NCBI GenBank assembly: GCA_902783515.1
Contig: CACZRK010000058.1
Span: forward strand, 1-9,707
DNA: 9,707 nt
Source: an uncultured Coriobacteriaceae bacterium
Lineage (GTDB): Bacteria; Actinomycetota; Coriobacteriia; Coriobacteriales; UMGS124
Direction: 5' to 3'
The translations under genes were made by a program, and so were the position numbers. A model generated the notes under the pieces. It saw nothing but the letters and a program-made list of their open reading frames with translations, ran no database searches and was not told where the DNA came from. Within the stretch, counting starts at the first letter, position 1. Every line of letters begins with the position of its first letter. This document shows, piece by piece, positions 5,956 through 9,707 of this stretch.

Positions 5956-6225
5956 GTGCTTCCCCTTCCAAAGCGCCCGATGCGCGAGGCCTGCGCTCGT
6001 GGGCGCGACACGATGGCGCGCCCGGTCCCGTCCCCACGGAACGGCGACGCCCCCCGCATCGCCCGTCAGACCTCGCGACAGATGCGATACGTCTTCAGAG
6101 CCTATCCATATCTCGGAACCCGTCTTGCCATGAAACACGGGATCTTGGGGACGACGCGCCGCGGGCCGTCGGCATCCCGTGAGCATAAAACTGGGTATTG
6201 CGCGAGTGCGTGACATCTGAGCTGC

Positions 6226-6249
6226 GGTGACGCATGCGCTGGTGTCACC
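6226..6249. promoter_or_regulatory. Candidate operator dyad GGTGAC-N12-GTCACC
   Basis: Perfect 6-bp inverted arms lie 12 bases apart, enclosing the palindrome GCATGC (6232-6237). It is close to midway between the two divergent genes and shares the TGACGC core with the next dyad to the right. Confidence 0.4.
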
Positions 6250-6273
6250 ATGAGGCGGTTGCGGCGCGTCGTT

Positions 6274-6297
6274 CTGACGCGGCGCGCGCTGCGTCAG
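6274..6297. promoter_or_regulatory. Candidate operator dyad CTGACGC-N10-GCGTCAG
   Basis: The arms 6274-6280 and 6291-6297 are perfect inverted 7-mers. Pairing extends inward to 9 of 10 bases around a GCGC centre. It could be an operator or, if transcribed, a hairpin. It lies about 56 bases upstream of the probable -10 box of the LuxR gene. Confidence 0.42.
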
Positions 6298-6352
6298 CGC
6301 ATTGTCAGACTCCCCACCCCGCCCCTCGGTGGGGCACACCGCGGGCATGCCA

Positions 6353-6358
6353 TACAAT
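6353..6358 (+). promoter_or_regulatory. Probable -10 box (TACAAT) of the LuxR gene
   Basis: TACAAT differs from TATAAT by one base and stands out in a GC-rich region, giving a leader of about 70 bases before ATG 6438. The -35 position falls on the right arm of the CCCCACC/GGTGGGG hairpin (6328-6334) and has no TTGACA-like sequence. That would suit a promoter needing an activator, or one blocked by a repressor. Confidence 0.38.
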
Positions 6359-6437
6359 GGGTCGCACGCAAAGGCGCGCGCACGTGAGCCGCGCGCCGAG
6401 GCGTTGGGGGGACGCTGGACGCAAGGGGTGATGCAAC

Positions 6438-8084
6438 ATGGCGCAGACGCTGGTCACGACCGTGGGCACGGCAGGCGGGCGCCACTCGACGACGGCGCGT
6501 GAACGCGCGCGCCTCGTCCTCGCGCTGACGGGCCTCTGCCTGTACTGGCCGCTGCTGCGACGCAACGGGCTCTTCTTCAGCCTTGCCGGGCACGACGGGA
6601 CCGAGGCCACCGCGGTCGGCTGGTACGCGGCGTTCCTCGCGCTCGTGGTCATCGCCGTCTTCGGGCTGCATGCCATCGTGCGACGCTCGGGAGACGCGTC
6701 GCCCCGCGGGGGCTCGGCGTCGCTGCCGGCATGGCTCGCCCCGACCGTCGTCGCCGTGTTCTCCGCGCAGCTCGTCTGCAAGCTCGCCGAGACGCTCGCC
6801 GCCCCTGTCGGCGTCGCCGGCGCCGTCGTCGCCCTGCTGGACACGGGGCTCTACGCGCTCGTCTTCGTGCTGCTCACCTACGCGTGGGCGGCTTGGCTCG
6901 TCAGCATCAGCGCTCGCACGGCCGTGCTCGCGTCCCTCGCCTCGTTCGGGGCGAGCTTCGTCCTGAAGCAGGTCGCGCTGCTGCCCGGTTCGCTCGGCGT
7001 CGCGGCGACCGCGTCCCTGCCGCTCGTGAGCTGCGCGCTGTGGTTCGTCGCCGGTCGTGGCGACGTCGCGCGCCACCTCGGGGCGCCGCGCAGGGAGGGC
7101 GACCACCCGGACACCACGCGCCCGAGCCTCGCGGCGGCCGGCAGCAGCGGAAACGTCACGCGATCCCGGAGCGTCATCCTGATGCTCGCGACGTTCCTCG
7201 TCGTGGGAGGGCTCGTGCGCGGCCTCGTCAACGGCACGGTGGACGGCAGCGTCCAGTTCCCCCCGATCCTGATGGACCTCACGTCGGTGGCGTTCGCGTG
7301 CCTTGCGCTCGTCTACTGCTGGCGTGAGGGGCGCCGCGGGCGGGCGGCGCGCGTCGTCTGGTCGATCATCGCGGTCGCCTTCTTCGCCGGTCTGCTCGCC
7401 ATGCCCGTCTTCGGCACGCGACAGTTTGACGCCGGCACCCAGGCGGTCATTCAGGCACGCACCTACTTTGAGCTGCTGCTCTGGCTCGTGCTGCTGGACG
7501 GCGTCCGCCGCGGGGCGCTCACGTTCTTCCAGGCGTTCGGCATGGTCTTCGTGCTGGTGGACACGATCTCCGGCTTCATCGGCTACGTGCTGCCATATGC
7601 CGTGGCCAGCGTCGTCGGGCTGCCGGGCGTCGGGATGACGAGCTCGATGGCGCTGCTCGTCACGATGCTGCTCATCGTCGCCTACGTGCTCATCCTGAAC
7701 CTCCCGGACGAGGCGGCGCCGACCGGACGCGAGACCATGGTCGGGGGCGCGGGCGCTGCCGGGGAGATGCCGGCCGCGGGCGCCTCGGTCGTCCCCCAGA
7801 CTCCGACGGAGGCGCCGGCGGGGGTGGCACGCGCCGTCGGACCGTTCGCGTCGGCCGCGCCCGACGGCGGCCTGACGCCGCGCGAGGAGCACGTGGCGCG
7901 CCTGATCGCCGAGGGCAACACGCAGCGCCGCGTCGCCGAGCTGGAGGGCATCACGCTCGGCACCGTCCAGTCGCACGTCAAGAGCATCTATCGCAAGCTG
8001 GGAATTCACTCACGGCAGGAGCTGATCGACCTCGTGCACGCCCCGGGCGCCCAAGGGGGCGACGCGCGCCCGGAGGCACGGTGA
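6438..8084 (+). CDS. Membrane-bound LuxR-family transcriptional regulator (about 12 helices plus HTH)
   Basis: This encodes 548 residues, starting at ATG 6438 with AAGGGG at 6423-6428 upstream. Residues 24-421 contain about 12 hydrophobic segments (near 25-41, 60-81, 97-118, 122-153, 160-180, 185-205, 243-262, 273-293, 305-325, 340-356, 362-385 and 399-421), arranged like two groups of six around a charged loop (207-242). Residues 422-477 are a flexible Ala/Pro/Gly linker. Residues 478-534 are a LuxR/GerE helix-turn-helix: GLTPREEHVARLIAEG, then ITLGTVQSHVKSIYRKLGIH. This architecture is typical of Coriobacteriia, where such genes often adjoin reductase genes and are thought to switch them on in response to substrate. 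The divergent flavoprotein gene fits that. The ligand is unknown. There is no receiver domain, so control by a histidine kinase is not expected. Confidence 0.9.
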   Translation: MAQTLVTTVGTAGGRHSTTARERARLVLALTGLCLYWPLLRRNGLFFSLAGHDGTEATAVGWYAAFLALVVIAVFGLHAIVRRSGDASPRGGSASLPAWLAPTVVAVFSAQLVCKLAETLAAPVGVAGAVVALLDTGLYALVFVLLTYAWAAWLVSISARTAVLASLASFGASFVLKQVALLPGSLGVAATASLPLVSCALWFVAGRGDVARHLGAPRREGDHPDTTRPSLAAAGSSGNVTRSRSVILMLATFLVVGGLVRGLVNGTVDGSVQFPPILMDLTSVAFACLALVYCWREGRRGRAARVVWSIIAVAFFAGLLAMPVFGTRQFDAGTQAVIQARTYFELLLWLVLLDGVRRGALTFFQAFGMVFVLVDTISGFIGYVLPYAVASVVGLPGVGMTSSMALLVTMLLIVAYVLILNLPDEAAPTGRETMVGGAGAAGEMPAAGASVVPQTPTEAPAGVARAVGPFASAAPDGGLTPREEHVARLIAEGNTQRRVAELEGITLGTVQSHVKSIYRKLGIHSRQELIDLVHAPGAQGGDARPEAR

Positions 8085-8124
8085 GCGCCCGGCTCTCCCC
8101 CGTCGGCGGCGGCGCGCTCGCACC
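8080..8124. terminator. Possible bidirectional terminator between convergent genes
   Basis: GGTG-AGCGC (8080-8088, overlapping the LuxR stop) can pair with GCGCT-CG-CACC (8114-8124), leaving a 2-base bulge and a 25-base GC-rich loop. It lies in the 52-base gap between the convergent LuxR and DUF5662-like genes, where a shared terminator would be expected. The long loop and lack of T-runs keep confidence low. Confidence 0.28.
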
Positions 8125-8136
8125 CGCATGCCCCGC

Positions 8137-8805
8137 CTAGAACCGAATCCCGTCCCCGTAGGCGCTGCGCGGGCGCACGATCTGCTCGCGGATCGCGCGG
8201 AACGTCTCGCGCTCGCCGTCCTGGGCGAGCATGCGCAGCAGCCGCTCCAGCAAGGCGGCGGTGTCGGGGTGCATGAGGCGCAAGAAGCCGTGGGACCGCT
8301 CAAACTGGAAGTACTCGAGCGCGCTGCGGTCGGTGTAGGCGGCGCCCTTGTAGACCTTGCACGCCGCCACGCGGTCGCAGAACATCTCCACGACGTAGCG
8401 CGTCGGCATCGGCTTGCCCTCAAGCGTCGCGTCGCCGTTGCCGCGCATGTCAACCCAGTACTCAAAGTGGTGGCGGTTGCGGCCCTTGTGGTGCAGCCAT
8501 GCCTCGGAGTAGCCGCGCGCCTCGCGCTCGGCGGCGTTCGGGCTGCGATCGCCCTGGAAGTAGCGCGCGCCGGTGCGGAACTCGACGAGCGAGTACTTGG
8601 AGAGGTCGTGCGCGAGGCCCTGGCGGTAGAGCCCCACCGCGAAGCAGTGGCGCATGACGAGCAGCTTGTGCCGGGTGATCGTCAGGAAGTGGCCGCGGAT
8701 CTTCGCGAGCGTCACGCGCCCGTCGTCGCGCGCCGCGACCGATCGCGCCCCGGCGCCGCCCACGCGCCTGGCACCCGCCTCGCCCGTCCCGCTCGACGTC
8801 GTCAT
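8137..8805 (-). CDS. DUF5662-family protein, possible metal-dependent enzyme
   Basis: This encodes 222 residues. The start at 8805 is chosen because GGAGG lies eight bases upstream; a longer reading from 8865 adds Arg-rich, unconserved sequence. Residues 1-32 are a low-complexity leader and the conserved part starts near 33 (LAKIRGHFLTITRHK). GLYRQGLAHDLSKYS (58-72), EAWLHHKGRNRHHFEYW (101-117) and MFCDRVAA (141-148) are the signatures by which I recognise DUF5662, a family with no established function. H39, H66-D67, H105/H106, H112/H113 and D144 resemble the spaced His/Asp pattern of HD-type metal phosphohydrolases, so metal binding is plausible; this is inference. No signal peptide or membrane helix is seen, so it is probably cytosolic. 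It is convergent with the LuxR gene and separated from the stress-protein gene by a strong terminator, so it probably has its own promoter in 8806-8990, where I see no clear boxes. Confidence 0.78.
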   Translation of the reverse strand: MTTSSGTGEAGARRVGGAGARSVAARDDGRVTLAKIRGHFLTITRHKLLVMRHCFAVGLYRQGLAHDLSKYSLVEFRTGARYFQGDRSPNAAEREARGYSEAWLHHKGRNRHHFEYWVDMRGNGDATLEGKPMPTRYVVEMFCDRVAACKVYKGAAYTDRSALEYFQFERSHGFLRLMHPDTAALLERLLRMLAQDGERETFRAIREQIVRPRSAYGDGIRF

Positions 8806-8990
8806 GCCGCTCGCCTCCGCCCACGTCCATCGCCGCACGGCACGTCGTCCCGCACGTCGCGTCACTCGTCTCCCCTGTTAGACGCGCGCATTCTCGCATG
8901 CTCGTGTGACCGTTGGGAGACGAGGCCGCGCGACGTCGGCGATCTCCGCGCGAGGCACACGCCGCGCGGGGCGCGGGGTGCGCGACACAT
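8806..8990 (-). other. Upstream region of the DUF5662-like gene
   Basis: This holds the GGAGG ribosome-binding site of the minus-strand gene. I see no further gene, clear promoter or strong hairpin in it. Open frames here are short and Arg/Ala/Pro-rich. Confidence 0.4.
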
Positions 8991-9041
8991 AAAGGCGACC
9001 CGTCGGCACGTCCCCATGCGGGGGACTGCCGACGGGTCGCC
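8991..9041 (-). terminator. Strong intrinsic terminator of the universal stress protein gene
   Basis: GGCGACCCGTCGGCA (8994-9008) pairs perfectly over 15 bp with 9027-9041. After a one-base bulge, GTCCCC (9010-9015) pairs with GGGGAC (9021-9026) around the loop ATGCG, giving 21 bp in total. On the minus strand the hairpin is followed by TTTATGTGT, a short U-tract. It lies 99 bases beyond the stress-protein stop, in the orientation that ends that transcript. Confidence 0.85.
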
Positions 9042-9140
9042 GGGCTGATCGATGTGGTCGGCGCGATCCCGTCGCCGCGGCAGCGCGTGCGGCGCAGCGC
9101 GAGCACGTCGAATGCGAGCCCACCGTGCGGGCGTCGCCGG

Positions 9141-9611
9141 CTACTTGACGGTGAGCACCGGGATGTCAACCTGCCCGAGCACGCTGTAGCTCACGCTGCC
9201 GATCATGCCGCGGATGGCGCCGAGTCCGCGACGGCCCATGACGATGAGGTCGATGTCGTGCTTGTCGGCGAAGTCGGCGATGGCGCGCGCCGTTGACGGG
9301 AACGTGACGACGTCCACGACGGCACGGTCCCCCAGCTTCCCGATCTCCTCCGCCAGGTCCTTCTTGACGCCCTCGCGCGCGCCCTCGATGGCGGTGACCA
9401 TGAGCTTCTTGTACGCGTCGTAGTCCATGAGGTCGGCGGATGACCAGAACGGGTTGGGCTCGCCATACTCGGGCGAGATGCTGGAGCTGGCGATGACGTT
9501 CAGGATGTGGATCGTCGCGTCGGTGCCCTCGCTGATCTCCATCGCCTCATGCAGGGCGAGACGCGCGTGCTCGGAGCCGTCATAGGGAACCAGAATGTTC
9601 TTGAACGCCAT
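9141..9611 (-). CDS. Universal stress protein, UspA family
   Basis: This encodes 156 residues, the usual single-domain length. The start is ATG 9611, with GGAGG six bases upstream. Residues 3-15 (FKNILVPYDGSEH) are the first beta-strand and loop, with D11 at the nucleotide-contact position. Residues 119-156 (DIDLIVMGRRG, then LGAIRGMIGSVS, then IPVLTVK) are the C-terminal beta-strand and glycine loop. The ATP-binding form of this family has G-2x-G-9x-G-S/T; here G126-RR-G129 is followed by only eight residues before G138-S139, so nucleotide binding is likely but one residue differs. Such proteins are cytosolic dimers linked to starvation, redox and energy stress. It appears monocistronic: its own ribosome-binding site, a long upstream gap and a strong terminator. 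Confidence 0.93.
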   Translation of the reverse strand: MAFKNILVPYDGSEHARLALHEAMEISEGTDATIHILNVIASSSISPEYGEPNPFWSSADLMDYDAYKKLMVTAIEGAREGVKKDLAEEIGKLGDRAVVDVVTFPSTARAIADFADKHDIDLIVMGRRGLGAIRGMIGSVSYSVLGQVDIPVLTVK

Positions 9612-9707
9612 TGTCTGCCTCCATTCGACCGCACCGAGCGCCCGTCGTCGCTCCCGGTGCCTGCTGCCAATCGGCTCGATCCCGTCGCCGCCACGTCATC
9701 CGCGTCA
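9612..9707 (-). promoter_or_regulatory. Upstream region of the stress-protein gene, with a leader hairpin
   Basis: This is 96 bases cut by the window edge. GCACCG-AGCG (9631-9640) pairs with CGCT-CC-CGGTGC (9649-9660) except for a two-base bulge, forming a 10-bp stem just upstream of the GGAGG site. It may be a structured 5' leader or the terminator of a gene lying outside the window. No promoter boxes are clear. Confidence 0.35.

Larger units (their letters stand above)
5956..6437. promoter_or_regulatory. Divergent regulatory region between flavoprotein and LuxR genes
   Basis: This 482-base non-coding region serves both directions. Going right it holds a long dyad CACGGGAT/ATCCCGTG (6136-6143, 6174-6181); GGTGAC-N12-GTCACC (6226-6249); a near-perfect 10-bp dyad built on CTGACGC/GCGTCAG (6274-6297); and CCCCACC/GGTGGGG (6312-6318, 6328-6334). 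TGACGC recurs at 6228 and 6275, and inverted at 6291. These are plausible operators for the neighbouring LuxR protein, but no binding site is known for it. The flavoprotein side (5956-6130) shows only the ribosome-binding site and no clear promoter boxes. Long open frames on both strands here are artefacts of base composition. Confidence 0.6.

Noticed and set aside
4327..6213. A 628-codon open frame opposite the flavoprotein
   Set aside because: It is the antisense of a confidently recognised gene. The translation is a monotonous Ala/Val/Arg/Asp composition without motifs, a usual artefact of high GC at third positions.
5956..6357. A 134-residue N-terminal extension of the flavoprotein
   Set aside because: It would put the twin-arginine signal in the middle of the chain and use up the divergent promoter region. 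ATG 5955 has a clear AAGGGG site.
6294..8009. A 571-codon open frame opposite the LuxR gene
   Set aside because: It has highly charged Arg/Asp/Glu/His composition with no domain and is antisense to a clear 12-helix regulator. Codon bias explains it.

Overview
The window is GC-rich DNA that fits an anaerobic actinobacterium of the class Coriobacteriia (Eggerthella/Slackia/Olsenella-like). I infer this from three protein types common in that class: a LuxR regulator with about 12 membrane helices, a Tat-exported FAD/FMN reductase encoded divergently from it, and a sigma/anti-sigma pair with an RsgI-like ectodomain. This rests on family recognition by eye, not on a search. I see no tRNA, rRNA, CRISPR array, transposase or integrase.

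Layout. Positions 1-183 hold the Ala-rich C-terminal end of an unidentified gene and its terminator hairpin. Positions 399-2562 (+) form a compact unit: a small secreted Cys/Gly-rich protein, an ECF-type sigma factor, and an anti-sigma factor overlapping it by ATGA. The anti-sigma gene is cut by one in-frame TAG at 1702-1704. That separates a 94-residue cytosolic part from the membrane-anchored sensor part, whose tail is rich in Met and His. Positions 2622-3811 (-) hold a multi-pass membrane protein of the ferric-reductase/MsrQ type, flanked by an inverted 13-bp repeat. Positions 3812-5955 (-) hold a Tat-exported flavoprotein (FAD reductase domain plus C-terminal FMN-binding domain). A 482-bp divergent regulatory region with several dyads separates it from the membrane LuxR regulator at 6438-8084 (+). 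Positions 8137-9611 (-) hold a DUF5662-like protein and a universal stress protein, the latter ending in a very strong terminator.

How the genes may work together. The central block looks like an inducible reductase module: a membrane regulator senses a compound or membrane state and controls a divergent extracytoplasmic flavin reductase, and the nearby ferric-reductase-like membrane protein is a candidate electron donor. The flavoprotein lacks the usual His-His-Thr-Met-Gly-Gly signature of fumarate/urocanate reductases, so the acceptor is probably something else and cannot be named from sequence. The membrane protein appears to lack two of the usual haem-ligand histidines. The left block looks like an envelope-stress or metal-responsive sigma system whose anti-sigma factor is interrupted, either by a real mutation or by a sequencing error.
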